From Arbacia lixula (taxonomy: Eukaryota > Echinodermata > Echinoidea > Arbacioida > Arbaciidae), in assembly GCA_963669155.1 (NCBI GenBank), contig OZ022588.1:19570938-19634937 (forward strand): DNA of 64,000 nt. The letters are read 5' to 3'. The first letter of the stretch is position 1. Each line of letters opens with the position of its first letter. The translations under genes were made by a program, and so were the position numbers. Of the stretch, positions 21,046 to 34,000 are shown in pieces. Below the pieces are notes generated by a model. The model searched no databases. It had not been told where the DNA came from and was given only the letters and a program-made list of their open reading frames with translations.

Positions 21046-24000
21046 CAAAAAGTGCATATTTCTTTATGTATGACTTGCCAAGTTAAGGTCAAATGTCCAG
21101 TCACTGTTCACAAATATCCCCCTGTTCCAATTTCCACTTTAGTCACATCCTGCGTGGATGCAGAATATGATATAAGAGCCCAGTGACTGGTAACCATAGA
21201 GCCTGAACAATCTCTTCTCACACTCAAATCATTAGTCATGAGGAAGATTGATTATAATATGCTCGTTGGGATCAACTTAAGTAGTAGATTGGTGAAACCA
21301 TACAAGATATAGACATACATGTTTCATGTAATCTGAGGAGCAAAACAATATCCAGAAACTCTGGTCATACAACACACATGACTGCCACACATGCTTTCAC
21401 ACTGTATTAGTCCATCTAATTACATACGCACTATCCAGGAATGACCTAACACCATGTTTGTTAATGCAGACAATATGGCAATACTCTTTTTCATTAGAGA
21501 AGGAGATTCATTATTCAGAGACCAAGAGATATGTGACAATTTGTCTGCAAGACAAACTGTTCCTCTGCATGGAATAAGTGTTTCTTGTTTATGCAAATTG
21601 CGATGATTTCACTTAACAGAGTTTATCACCAGTACCAGTCATTGCTTAATTGATACAGGGAGGGAAAGGAACAGTACAAAACTGAATCATAGTAATACAA
21701 CAGTATCATCAGGTTTTTTCTGATATTACTAATACATTCATGTACCATGTTCATTGAAAAACTTCTGTCAAAAGTGTTAAACTTACTACTAATATCACTG
21801 TATGTATATCATAATACTTTTTAGGAATACAGAGGATGTCAGTGACAGCCCCCCAAAACAGTTTGGGCTCCAGGTATGTCACTTTCCAGTTTGTGCTTGT
21901 GTGTGTCAAACAAGTGAGGTGAACCATGTCACTATTTAATGTCTGTCTAAGTGTGAAGGAAGAGTGGTACTGAGAAGTGATAGAGAGGAAGTCATCGGCA
22001 CAATGACATGATCTTTCGGGTCACAGAGCTTGAGGACGAGTGAAGCGTGGAGGATTCAGTCTGAGTCTTCCTGATCAATGATCTCGGGACAACTTCCCCT
22101 CCCAGACTCGGCCGAATCACAGACTTCCTTCCAGTGTTTGTGCAAACATGTTTGTGACACAGGCTCTGGTGGTGCAATAGTCATTATCAGATCTAATTGA
22201 GAGTCTCCTCTGACTTACAAGACTGACAATGCCAGAGGAGAGACAGGGAAGGCGAGGGAAGGTCTTACTCAGATGGGAGGATGAGAAGCAGGAAAACGAC
22301 TCTCTCAGTAACCAGGGGCTTGTCTTAGGAAAGTCTTCAGGACTAAGGATATTAGCTTTATTACAAGAGTTTTGTCAGACAATCGGCTTAAAAACAATTG
22401 ACTGTCATGAAGAAGTAACACCTTCAGAAAATATATGTGGATGGGATTGTGGGAAATGCTTTGTTATAGAAGGTGCCTTAGGTTAAGATCTTAGATTTCT
22501 TAAATTATTAATGTCCTACTTTCTTTTAAATGATTGAGAAAAGGGTTATGTAAAGGCTTCAAAGTATGGAAGAAGAAGAGTAGTATGAACAGCAGGGTTA
22601 GTAAGAGAAGATGGTGATTGTCATTGCAGATACTCTGCTTCTTGTAGAATACTTGAGATCAGAACTTCTTGTGAGTTTTTGCAGGAGGTTCATATAGAAG
22701 ATGTGAATGAAATATCATCCATGACACCATGCAACAACAAATTCATGCTCTGACCAAACAAGATGATTAAAAGAATAGTTTGTTTGAATTTCATAGTTTC
22801 TTTGCAGTTCATGCGTCCTTTTCCCAAATAAAATGTATGTCTCTATGATCTGTGATTCACTTCAGCAGGGAAATCAGTACTTCTAATTTGAGCTCTTTTC
22901 TGCCTGTCTGGTTGAGACTGAGTAGTGATTCTAGCTTCCTGTGCCTCATTCCAGGCTGGTCTGGTTCTGTGGCTGGGCAGGGATTAGCAGGGGCGAGATT
23001 AGCTGGCCTCTACCCAGGGATTAGTAGTCAGCCACAGAGCACTAGGATTACAAGTATTGCCACAAACTCAGTCTCCTCCAGGCATAGAAATAGGGATGTG
23101 AACTTGGAAGTTGGTAAGCCAGGATTACTTGGAGCATGGTCAGATCACTACAAAAATCCTGTATTGGAAATGAAGTGTCAGGAAATGAATTCTGAAGTGA
23201 AAACTGTGTTTGCACTTTGGGGCTTTTGTGAATAGAGTGATTGACGGAACATTCATGGACTCAATTGACTGATTGAATGTGCGGTTTTCCTTCCGCTACA
23301 TGGGGTTGACTGTTTACAACTGCTTTCTAAAGTAAAATGCTGGATTCATGAAAAATTTATTGTTTTATGATTGTTTACTTGTTATGTAAATAGGGTTACT
23401 AGTACCGACAATAGTATTTTCTACATTCTGATAACACTAAACAAACCTGGGGATGATATATGACAATTTAACATTTTGATTTCTACTTGAAAATTACTTA
23501 AATGTGCCTCTTAAATGACATACATATCAATTTCTTTTTCTTTTACAATTCTCCACATATTTAGAAGTAATCTAATTTGTGAGAAAGCACAATGCTTAAG
23601 ACACAAACTACACTGCTAGTGTTTCAAACAAGCTTTGACATTTACATTTCAAACCGAATAAACATTTTTATAACAAAGAATGTCACTGCAAATCTTCTTC
23701 GGAAGTAAACAATGTCGAAAAAACTCGGCCATATTGCATCAATTATTGTACAAGAGATTTGATTGCCATGTGAATTGCCAATCAGCTCTGGGCAATTTAG
23801 CTGTTGCTTTGGTTTCTATTTCAGTGCAATGATTGGAAATCTATTGCTGTTGTTGAACGTGCTCAGATATACATGTATGGCTTGGTTCAAGATAAACTGG
23901 TATCGGTAAGCAATACTTTGCCCTAATAAACATATGTGGACAATATTGGAAAGACAAGTGAAGGTTTGAATGTCTGTAAACGTGACTACACTGTACGTGA

Positions 24001-26298
24001 GGTTTCCAAGCGAGGGGGTAACACAAAGCCCAAGACTGCGATGCTATAAACAACGGCTGTGTGCTCAGTATGAAGTGAGGTCACAAGTACTTATTGATAA
24101 CTTCCAATGTTGTTTATTTTTGGCTTGGCAATGAATCATACACTCACTTCCTGCTGTGATGTTGTAGACATGTGGCGTAGCCTCAAACTTCCCCTACATT
24201 GCTATGTTCATATTCACAACAGGATGGGGTAATTGTTGTGTGCTTCATGATCAACATCTTTCCTTCTAGATATCATCAATTCATTCATAGTTTTATTTAG
24301 TTGTTTTCTATTTCTTTAAACTACCCCCTCTTTCCAGTGTCATTCATGAGAGGCTGTTTAAATAAATTGGGTCATTCTAGTTTTGTTGAGGTTTTTTTTT
24401 TATTTCTTTAGACTACCCCCGCTTTTCAGTGTTATTTACGATAAGTCTAATATTATAATTCAGTTTATTTGCAAAGAAGGAAAAAAATATGTTGCAAACT
24501 CATATTTGAGCTATCTGTAGTATGCTATCTTGAGCAAAACACTGCCTTACTGACTTACAGGTCGTTTCAATATAATTGTCCACCTCTTAATTCTAAAGCA
24601 ATGTGTTTGCTGCGAAAGAAAATGAGGATGTTACTTCATTAACATGTCTAACCGTAGGTGCTTACAATAATTCATAAAAGCATAGCTTCATTTGCACTTG
24701 ATAGCCTCATGGGGAAATTGTCAAATGAGTTACTATGAAACTGAAGAAAGCAATGGCAAGAATTTTGTTTTTCCTCCCTGTCTTTGCCACCCTCTTAGCA
24801 CCTTTATAGATTTGACATAGACAGGTGAAAAGTGATTCCAGATTTTGCTAGGAGGGTGGTCTTCAGCCCCGTGGTAACCAGTCCATGGTACATGTATTGT
24901 CAAATACTGACATTGATCGTATCTTAACATGGATGTGAACACAGCCCAGTAACTACTGCTTGAAGGTGACGTGGAGCACTGCATCTTCTGCACAGCTTCA
25001 GCTCTCTATTCAGTTAACAGCGTCCAATAGCTGATATGCCAGGCAAACCTCTTTATAATGCAATACAGGTATGAGGACTGGGGGTGCTATACAGGATTGA
25101 GTGTCTCTTCTTATCGCCTGGTACTTGAGCTAGACTATGGTGTCTGCAGACCATCTCATGTAAGCCTCGATGTGAACAGGGCTCCTCCTCGGCCCTCCCC
25201 TGGTTGCCCCGTGATACGCGATCCAGGACGAGGGGATTACTGCAGACGTGCCCCAATCACTTTCCCAGAATCCACTACAACATGTTCCCACATCCTGTGT
25301 GGAGTTTGATATCAGTGATGAACTTTTTCACCCACATTTTTATCAAGTTAATGTGAAATGATTGAATGTGGTGCAAACAAACCCAATAATAATGCAACAG
25401 CTGACAGTTGTTTGACTGGATCTGTTGGGAACCTCCATCTTCTCCCTAGTTGTAATTTGTCACCAAGTCTCATTTACTCTTGAAAGCACAACAGCAGTCT
25501 CCAAAAATTGTAAATATAACCTGTGATTGTTGAGCTATGCGCTGTAAGAAGAAGTAGAAATAGAAATAGGTGTTTACTGGGTGATGCTACAAAGATATGG
25601 GATATAGAGCCCCAATACTTACCCCACCTCCAGGCCAGGAAAGCCAGACCCTTCAGAGATGCTACAATGGGCAAAGAGCACCCCTCCCCCCCTCCCCCCC
25701 CCCCCACACACACACACCCCCCTCCCTGAAGGCCACAGCTGAACACCCCTGAAAGCCATGAGCAGGATTTCTGCTGTCTGATCTCCTGTGATCCCACTCC
25801 GTTTGTGATTCACCAGTGAATGAGCTGAAGGGCAAGTACACAGCCCCCCCCCCCCCCCCCCAACGCAGAAGGCATTCCCCCTGCTATAAGGACACTACAT
25901 ATACATTTAACTCCTTGAGTGCCACTCTCTCATTAGTCCACACAAACTCTATTGAGCAGCATCTAGCCTGGAACAGATGGAGTCACCACAAGGGCTACAG
26001 TAGCAACACTATGCCAGGAGCATTTGCGAGCATATTTCTGATTCGATGGAGGAAATATCAATGACATAGATAATGTAAGTTTAGAGTAAATGTTGGGGAA
26101 CATGGTATATCCAGATGTTTTGTGTCAAAAGCATTCATTAGAAGGACTTCGATTTTAAATGCAATCATCCTGAAAATGCTTTAAAAAGAAAAGTGCTATA
26201 CATGTATCTTACAATAGTAAACTTTTAAAGATGATTTTCATTCTGCTCTATGAACCAGCCAGATGGAATATTCTTCCTGAAGACTTGACTATCAAAAA
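21046..26298. other. Non-coding stretch
   Basis: No exon is recognised on either strand. A diverged tandem duplication lies at 24308-24447, with TATTTCTTTA(A/G)ACTACCCCC followed by TTTCAGTGT-type sequence in both halves. Poly-C tracts lie at about 25681-25720 and 25844-25861. Confidence 0.5.
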
Positions 26299-26744
26299 CC
26301 CCGTTGATGTACACGGCCTATCCGCAAAAAAGGCACAATATTTGCGGCAATCTTGCCGATGCATTACCGATAACTGCGTATATATCGCTCAAATAATCCG
26401 GTTTTGCTTCCTCCTTTTTTGCGCTTATTTTGCGGCTTTTTCGCGTATCGAGACCTAATAATAATACTCCAGTATTGTGGTAAGTGAATCTTACAAACTG
26501 CATCCGCAAAATAGTCGTAAATGTTGCGCCTTGTGCATCGCACTCTGGCATGTGGGTCGCTAATCCCACCGTTCGTATGACTGAGCGGAACATGTCACCA
26601 TCGGTTTGGAGACAGTCAAGCTGCTGAAAACACTGCAACATTACGGCATTGGGGTGTGTATGAACGGTGCTTTTGCGGCTCCCTGGGAACTTGCTTACCG
26701 ACGTGCATCGGTAATAATAGTGGTTTATGGTATATGCATAGGGC
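26299..26744 (+). mobile_element. Harbinger-like MITE, older copy
   Basis: About 446 bp, collinear with the inverted copy at 61071-61519. It begins CCCCGTTGATGTACACGG and ends TGGTATATGCATAGGG, decayed forms of CCCCGTTCATATAC. Shared internal blocks include GCCGATGCATTACCGATA, CATCGCACTCTGGCATGTGG and AACATGTCACCATCGG. There is no transposase ORF and the target duplication is no longer recognisable. Confidence 0.85.
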
Positions 26745-28093
26745 TTCAGTAACTGGTAATTAATGAAGGGCCGTGAGTGAAGCTTTTCTGTCTACAATTT
26801 TCTTAGTACAGGTTGACTTCATGTGTCTTTCTGTCCTCATTTATAGGGATGCATTATTCTTAGCTTGTGGGTTGTCGTGAAAGAAACCTTTCAAGTGATT
26901 TTCTTTTTAGATAGAAAAAACTGAATTAATTATATCACATGCTAGGCTATTTTGAGCTCTTTTTAAGAGATCTAAATCTATAACACATCTTTTCTCTATA
27001 TGAAATCTCACAGTTCATAACTTCATGAACCCCTTCAGGTATGCAAAACTATCCTTTGTTATGTTTGAAACACCACATTTCATAGTGGTCATAGTCTACA
27101 TTCAGACACAGTTTTACACCTATAGAGGACTATTTGCTGTAGGAATAGGTAGCGTTTGGATGCCCCATCCAAACTTGCTTGAAATCTAGATCAAGAGGAT
27201 TCTGCTCAAAGTCAGCTACCAGTTCGTATGTTATGAGGAAGTCCTCATACAGTATTTTCTTCCATTTTCTTTGGTGTTTATACCATTTTATTTGTTTGAC
27301 CTGCATGAGAGTTACCCTATCTTTCATGTGTGTGCTACATGCATATGGGGCACTGAGCCCCCATTTGTGGATAGGTGGGGGCAGGTAATTAGGAGATTCC
27401 TTTGTGGCTTATTCCCAGCATAGAAAATACCAACAACTTAAAAATAAACACATCTGATGACATTGTACCTCGTGTAGTGCTTCAAATTTTAGTCACGGTA
27501 AAAATCAGCCGGTGTAAAGCGTGGCCATAGAGCTTGCTTTCCTGTCCTCATAAACCATGATGGCCGAGTTTGCTACTTGTGACTAGTCAGTGCGGCAACG
27601 GAAACACAATTACAACAAGGTCAAAATGATGACTTATATACCCATCGCAGAAAAAGCCAACTAAATATAAACCAGTTATTATTAACTTGAACCTGCGAGG
27701 ATGGAGTCCCTTGTGTAGTCTTAGTAAATGTCATCAATGGAAGCACACGGTATGAGTGTAGACCTTACATAACTTCCTTGAGTCATAGTAGAAGTGTGAT
27801 CATATAGTCTGCCGCAGAGTTGTGGAGGGGAATTATGGGAAGGTGATGCTGTGGTTTGGTGCCAGACGGTACCCACACGCTGACTCTGTGAATAGGCCAT
27901 CAATGTGGGTTAGGATAGGGCTTGTGGTGTCTTATTACTGCTAGTCACATTAAACATAATCACTCTTATCATAGACCCTGCTTCCTGCTAGTCAGATGAG
28001 CAACATGAAGAGCCATGTGTGAGTGACTATGATGTGTAGGGGATTCAGAAGAGAATTGTTGGGTAGTTTGCTATCAGTGCGATGTGCAATATA
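26745..28093. other. Non-coding stretch with one protein-like minus ORF
   Basis: A minus-strand ORF (27130-27327) includes an acidic stretch, ILYEDFLITYELVADFEQ, that reads more like protein than its surroundings. There is no clear acceptor/donor pair and I recognise no family. Confidence 0.2.
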
Positions 28094-28530
28094 TGTCTAC
28101 AAATACAATATTATTACCTCAAGGATGGTTCAGTGAAATGATTACACAATGGCTTAATATTTTATATATATTAATTGCTTGCAAGTAGTCATCATAACTA
28201 CTTTCCTAAACGTCTTTTTTACCCCCCCCCCCCCCTTAACACCTCCTTGTAGATGGGGTAGACTTTAACACGTAGGGTTGAATAACAGTGTGAGTGTAGT
28301 GGCGGTAATATGTCTACAAATACAATATTATTACCTCAAGGATGGTTCAGTGAAATGATTACACAATGGCTTAATATTTTATATATATTAATTGCTTGCA
28401 AGTAGTCATCATAACTACTTTCCTAAACGTCTTTTTTACCCCCCCCCCCCCCCCCCTTAACACCTCCTTGTAGATGGGGTAGACTTTAACACGTAGGGTT
28501 GAATAACAGTGTGAGTGTAGTGGCGGTAAT
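28094..28530. repeat. About 217-bp tandem duplication with an expanding poly-C tract
   Basis: Both copies begin TGTCTACAAATACAATATTA and end GTGTAGTGGCGGTAAT, starting at 28094 and 28311. They are essentially identical except for the poly-C run, about 14 C in copy 1 and 18 C in copy 2. The duplication is therefore recent and the homopolymer has changed since, unless this is a read or assembly artefact. Confidence 0.92.
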
Positions 28531-29937
28531 AATATTTTATACAGGTAAATGCTAGACTAGATGGTTGTAACTCAACACATGAAGACTGATATATTGATGT
28601 GAAAGACTTCCTCTGTGGACCTCGTGACCTATAAATGGCTCTCTCAAGTTATAGGTCAGGAGGAATGTGATATGATAAGTACTAGCACTGCAAAAGGTCT
28701 CCACTTAACCTCCTTTTCCACGAGGCCTGCAATTGGGGCAAATATCATGATTATGCTTTCTGTGCTAGCAGTGCCTTATGTGTTATTTTCATGGTTGATG
28801 TTCATTGTAATCCAGAGTATAAGCTCTGACATGAAATATCAGAAAATCCTTCAAAATCCCATGGCTTTGATGAGTTCAGTCTATTTAGTTTATCAGTATT
28901 TTACTTGAGATTTGAGTAGTGTCATATTCCAGATCTTGCTTGCTATGATTATGTACTGTATGTAGACAGCAAAAATCAAGTGTATGTTAGCGTTTTTCTG
29001 TTTTACCGGTAGTGCTTTATATGCAGACTTTCCTGTTTGTGTCATTTTAAAAGTCTATTGGTACAGATTTTGTAGTGACATTCTTCATCACGCACAATCA
29101 TGCATGCAATGCTCTTCACCATTAATACAATTTTTCCACTTATACAAATAGCATGTATAACTACCAATACATGATTTTATTTTTGTTTTCTTCATGTTTT
29201 ATATTGTTTCTCACATTGTATTGCCTTATTTTATTTTGTTTATGCAGAATGTCTGTGAAGCTCCGTCTTTGTGCATTGTACGATGGGACTGTGAGGTAGA
29301 AAGACTCTGGGCTGGATTGCCCATCAGTGCTTGCCAAGATAATTTATGACATTAAGTCTCTCTGTGTCAGGACACATACTGCTCTATTGGATCTGTGTGT
29401 ATTACTGCTACGAGTCTCTACCACTGGCACGCAAAGATTTAAACATAGTCAGCATTCAGGGGGTATTCCAACCATCCCTGGTCATTTTTTTCTGGAGCTG
29501 CACAACGAACAAGCAATGTTGAATCATCAAATCATCAAACTTACAACCTGTCACATCTATGAGCAGTCTGATTTGAAGGCAGTATGTGTAGGTGTCTACA
29601 CAGACATCTAAGTCAAGCATTGCATTCATCCATTGAATATTCTCAGAATCACCAGGAACACTGACTATGCACACTCTTTTAAAAGAACATACCATACATG
29701 TAACTGTGTCATGGTATGTACATGTATGGCAGAGATGAACTAGAAGTCTTCAGAGGCTCTACATATTGGAGGTCTGTGCGTTTCACTACTCCAGGCATTG
29801 GAAGTGGATGCAAGGTCATGTGATCCATCAGTAGAGTGGCACTTAATTGATTTGTTGTATCAACAGTTGTTTGAAATGAGGAATGTTGTCTGGAGGTAGT
29901 AGTACTAAATCGACTAAGAAGTGCCAATGTGTTTTTC

Positions 29938-30590
29938 ACCATGCCCAACCCCTTCCCCTCACTTTCTCCTCCCCTCTCCTTCCCTCCTCCCTCCTTCTCC
30001 CCTCTCCTTCCCTCCCCCTCCTTCTCCTCCCCTCTCCTACTCCCCCTCCTTCTCCTCCCCTCTCCTCCTCCCCTCTCCTCCTCCCCTCTCCTCCTCCCTC
30101 CTCCTCCCCTCTCCTTCCCTCCCCTCTCCTTCCCTCCCCCTCCTTCCCCTCCCATCTCATTCTCTCCCACTCCTCCCCCTCCTTCTCCTCCCCCCTCCTC
30201 CTCCCCTCTCCTTCTCTGCCTCCTTCTCCTCTCCCTCCTTCTCCCATCTCCTTCCCTCCCCCCTCCTTCCCCTTCCCTCCCCCCTCCTTCTTCTCCCCTC
30301 CTTCTCCCATCTCCTTCCCTCCCCCTCCTCCTCCCCTCTCCTCCCCTCTCCTTCCCTCTCCTTCCCTCTCCTCTCCTTCCCCCCCCCCTCTTCCTCTCCT
30401 TCCCTCCCCCGATCGTATATCATCAAATGTAAGGGTAATGTTATGCCCACTTCCCTACCTCCTCCTCCTCCATCTCCTTTGTCCTCCCCCTCCCTGCCCT
30501 CCTTCTCCTCCTCCTCTCTCCTCTCTCCATCTCTCTCTCCTACCCCTTCTCAGCCCCACCCTTCCCCTCCCCACAAGTTCCCTTCCCACT
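29938..30590. repeat. Long polypyrimidine (CCTCTCCTTC)-type minisatellite
   Basis: From 29938 to about 30412 the plus strand is almost purely C and T, in variable CCTCTCCTTCC and CTCCTCC units. A second block follows at 30455-30590. The long proline/serine ORFs in all plus frames (up to 288 codons) result from the absence of purine-containing stops and are not genes. Mirror-symmetric pyrimidine tracts of this size can adopt H-DNA. Confidence 0.9.
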
Positions 30591-30626
30591 CCCTCATATA
30601 TACTCCGAGGAAACTCTATACTGTCC

Positions 30627-31025
30627 CAATTCTCCCTATCGCATACAGCCGATATCAAGCGATATCACCTCGCGATACCGATATCTGATCGATTGCTCTT
30701 GGGACGTATACTTCCGGTAAGAGTTTGTCGTCGACAGAAAGTGACCTAGAAATCACCTTGTTTGATGAATTAAGCAGCAAACATTTTGTCTAGGGTTATG
30801 GTTAGGGTCAGGGTTAGGTTTAGAATTAGGTTTAGGGTTAGTGTTAGGGTCAGGGTTAGGTTTAGGGTTAAAATTAATCAAATTAGTTGGATACCCTGTT
30901 CCCCTGTTGTACGGGGTTGCCGAATGTTCGTGGACCGGAAGCTCATATCCCAAGAATCAAAGGTAAAAAAATTAGAGCGCCACACACGTTCAGATTCTGA
31001 GAGCTATATGCGATAGGGAGAATTG
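30627..31025. mobile_element. Inverted-repeat element carrying a telomere-like array
   Basis: Terminal repeats are CAATTCTCCCTATCGCATA at 30627-30645 and its exact complement ending at 31025. A second inner inverted pair, CTTGGGA...CTTCCGGT, is at 30698-30718 and 30934-30954. The total is 399 bp, with no ORF of note. Between the inner arms lies a degenerate TTAGGG array. I could not identify a target-site duplication, so the superfamily is open. Confidence 0.8.
30793..30871 (+). repeat. Degenerate telomere-like (TTAGGG) array
   Basis: About 13 units of GGGTTA with variants GGGTCA, GGTTTA and GAATTA run without interruption. TTAGGG is the telomere repeat of deuterostomes and most other animals outside arthropods and nematodes. 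The array sits inside the inverted-repeat element, which suggests it belongs to the element and not to an ancient chromosome end. Confidence 0.85.
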
Positions 31026-34000
31026 TAAAGGAAGAAATCACATGATTTAATCAGTTTAGTGAATTGTTACCCTTAAATACATAGCTGCCTTGATTTTACA
31101 TGTTATTTATTGTTATATAATGCAATTGTTAATAATGTTGTAAAGTTCATTTCTAGTCAGGAGGATGCTGCAATGTAACATAAATGAAATTCACTTGTTT
31201 AAATCATACATGTTATATCATTACCAGCCCACGTCTCATGTTCATACAAATATCTTTTTTTCACAACACATGCCACAAATTGTTTCTAGGAAGGGCAGGA
31301 AGCACTTCACCTAGAGAAGAAATAAAAAAATCTTTCTATCCTTGATGGCATTTATTTATGAAGAGTGGAATCAAATACGTGGAACATAATTAATTTTCAG
31401 ATTCAGGGACTGTCTTGAAGCATTAGTGTCTGATTAAAATGTTGCAACTAGAAGTAAAAACATTATTCCGTCTTAAGTCTTTTTTGTATCTTTTGCTTTT
31501 CCATGTTTGAAGTGCCTTTATCAGAAATGTTCACAAAAATACAAAGAAAGAGAAACAAAAAAAAACATGAAAAGTAGATAAGGGTGATGTAGTGTCATGA
31601 GAGAATGGTAGAAAAGACAGGGTGAGTAGAGAGGTAGAGAGAGAAAAATGGAGGAAGAGAACAAGATTAAGATAAAGAAGGAGAGAGAGAGTAACATTGA
31701 TATAAGGAAGGAGGAAAAGAGAGAAATTATGAGGAATGGCGAGAATAAGTACTCTCATGTGAGATAGTACTTTGAAACGTTTATAGTCATTTTTAGTTGC
31801 AAAGGAATTTGAAATGTCATCCTAATGATCCTAATTTTTAGTTTTGTCCTGAGTGATTTTAGAACATTAATAAAGAGTGGCATCATGATTAATTATTATC
31901 ATTCTACATTCATTCCGTTATATATTTGTTGTCTTTTTTCCTTTTATCATTATTCCTGTCGCTACTTTTATCACTTCCTCCTATTTTTGTATTTTTCAAA
32001 AAAAATTATAATCACTAATGATGTTGTTTGGGTGTTGTTGAGCACCATATTTAGCCTAAAGTTCACCAAAGGTTATGTTGTATTTTTGCTGATGATGGAA
32101 CACCGCCCACAATCCACAGGTAGGTAGTGCTGAAATGGGCATTAGATCATCCATGGTAGAGCAGAGCGGAAGTGAGTAAACTTCTCAGGAATAGTTGGTT
32201 GGATGGCTTATAGTTGCAGTCACGTGGTGGGTCATGTGAATGATAAAGTTTGCTGTCACATATTTACATTTCCAGCAAAGGTTTGATCTTGTGAACCCAC
32301 ACACTTCTCTTTTTGTTTGACTTAGTGAAAGCTAAAACATGAACCATGTCTAAATAAAGAAGACATTTTAAATGTTTTCACATTATCATGAGGCTTGTGA
32401 ATGGGTTTTCCCCCTTTCTTGGCTCCCAGACAAGGAAACATTCAATCATTCCATAAATATTGAAACATACAAAGTTTTATCTGGAAAGTATTTTTAACAA
32501 ATTTATTGCTAGTTTGAGGCGCATGGATGTTTCTATAATATTTTCTGGGTAATATCCAAAATGGATACTATGATGCATCAAGGTTCGAGAGTTGGAGGTA
32601 TAATTGCCAGACAATTGACAAGGAAATAAGGAAGTTTACGCACCTCAAAGTGTTATAAATGGAGTGAACTGTGTAGGCAGAAAGGAGTAATGCCACTGAC
32701 ATTTTATTTTTAGCAGATGGATAGTTAATCAGTGCCTCTCTCTCAAGGGAAATGTGTCTGTTTTTGTTCAGAGATACAATGCAGATAAGGCATTATTAAA
32801 TGTTAGCTTTACTAACTATGATAAAGTGATAAAATGATATTTCAGGGAATTGCATACTTATCTATAGTTGTGTGTGTGTGGGGGGGGGGGGGGGGTGGGG
32901 TGGGGGAACATGTATTATTGGTGTGGTATAAGTGATAGTACTGACCCTTTGTCTGTTGGTGATAAAGCTTACAATGAACTTTTGTACTTTCTGTTGTGGA
33001 CTCTCCACTAAACATTGGCAAAAGGTTATAACTCCACATTGGTATCAAATGTATGCAGATTGTTCTTGATCAGTAATTAGATTTTTTTTTAATGTTTACT
33101 CTAAATGATATTTTGTTATTTAAGGTGGTTGGGGTACACATGCTTAATTTTAGATTGTAGAGCTGGTAACCTGATCTGATTCCATGGCAGTGCTTAGAGC
33201 CCTTATTGCTCTCACTCTATCCTATGACATTGTCAGTGTTACATAAGGAGAGGTCTTAGTAAGTTGACACTATGCGTGGGTTCCTGGTCATTTCCTGTCA
33301 GGTCTGCATTGTCTCGCAGCAAACTATTCTTAGCAATGTCCTCCCACAATCCTCGCTGCTTCCTGTGACCATGGCGGAACACAAGCACAATAGACTTGCC
33401 TTGCTTACAGTGAAGTCATCAGGGCTTGTTTTTATATTTGCATTTTGTGCTAATGTATTTGCAGAAAATATCGAAATGGAGACATTTTAAGGAATGTCAT
33501 GCTCATTAACTTCTGCACATAATGAACAAAACCTTTGACTTTGGTTCTTGCACCCTTCAGTAGATGAAATTAAGAATAAATCAATTTTCCAGTGATAGTG
33601 TTGAAAAATGAATCTTCCACAAATATTGCCTGCTGTCTGATGTCCTATAAGATTCAGAATCTGTCACTAGAATATGAGAGTAAGAATTAATAAGGTATAT
33701 GAGATTGTGATATATTGTTTTTAATGCTTCCCTGCTTTGTAGTATGGTATGTGTGTCTCACTTGGGCCTTAGCAGGAGAGTGTTGCATTGAGAGTTCAGT
33801 GCAGTACATGGTAGATAGGTCTGTGCTGTCTTTAGTGAGCAGTGTGAACAAGGCTCCTAGTAGCCTCTTCCTGCCTAGATAGACTCATCCCCGAGTGATC
33901 GGACAATAGAAGTAAGCCGGCTTCCGTTGCTTAGCACCCCGTAAGTCAACGATTGTCCAGTGGATGTGCATAGCTCTCAGGATGTAGAGTACTAGCTGAG

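Noticed and set aside
27130..27327. Protein-like minus ORF with ILYEDFLITYELVADFEQ
   Set aside because: Suggestive composition, but no homologue, no good donor and no partner exon. Kept only as a note in the surrounding stretch.
29883..30749. Long plus-strand ORFs (up to 288 codons) rich in Pro, Ser and Leu
   Set aside because: They lie on a pure pyrimidine tract where stops cannot occur in any plus frame. The three frames give equally long, low-complexity products.
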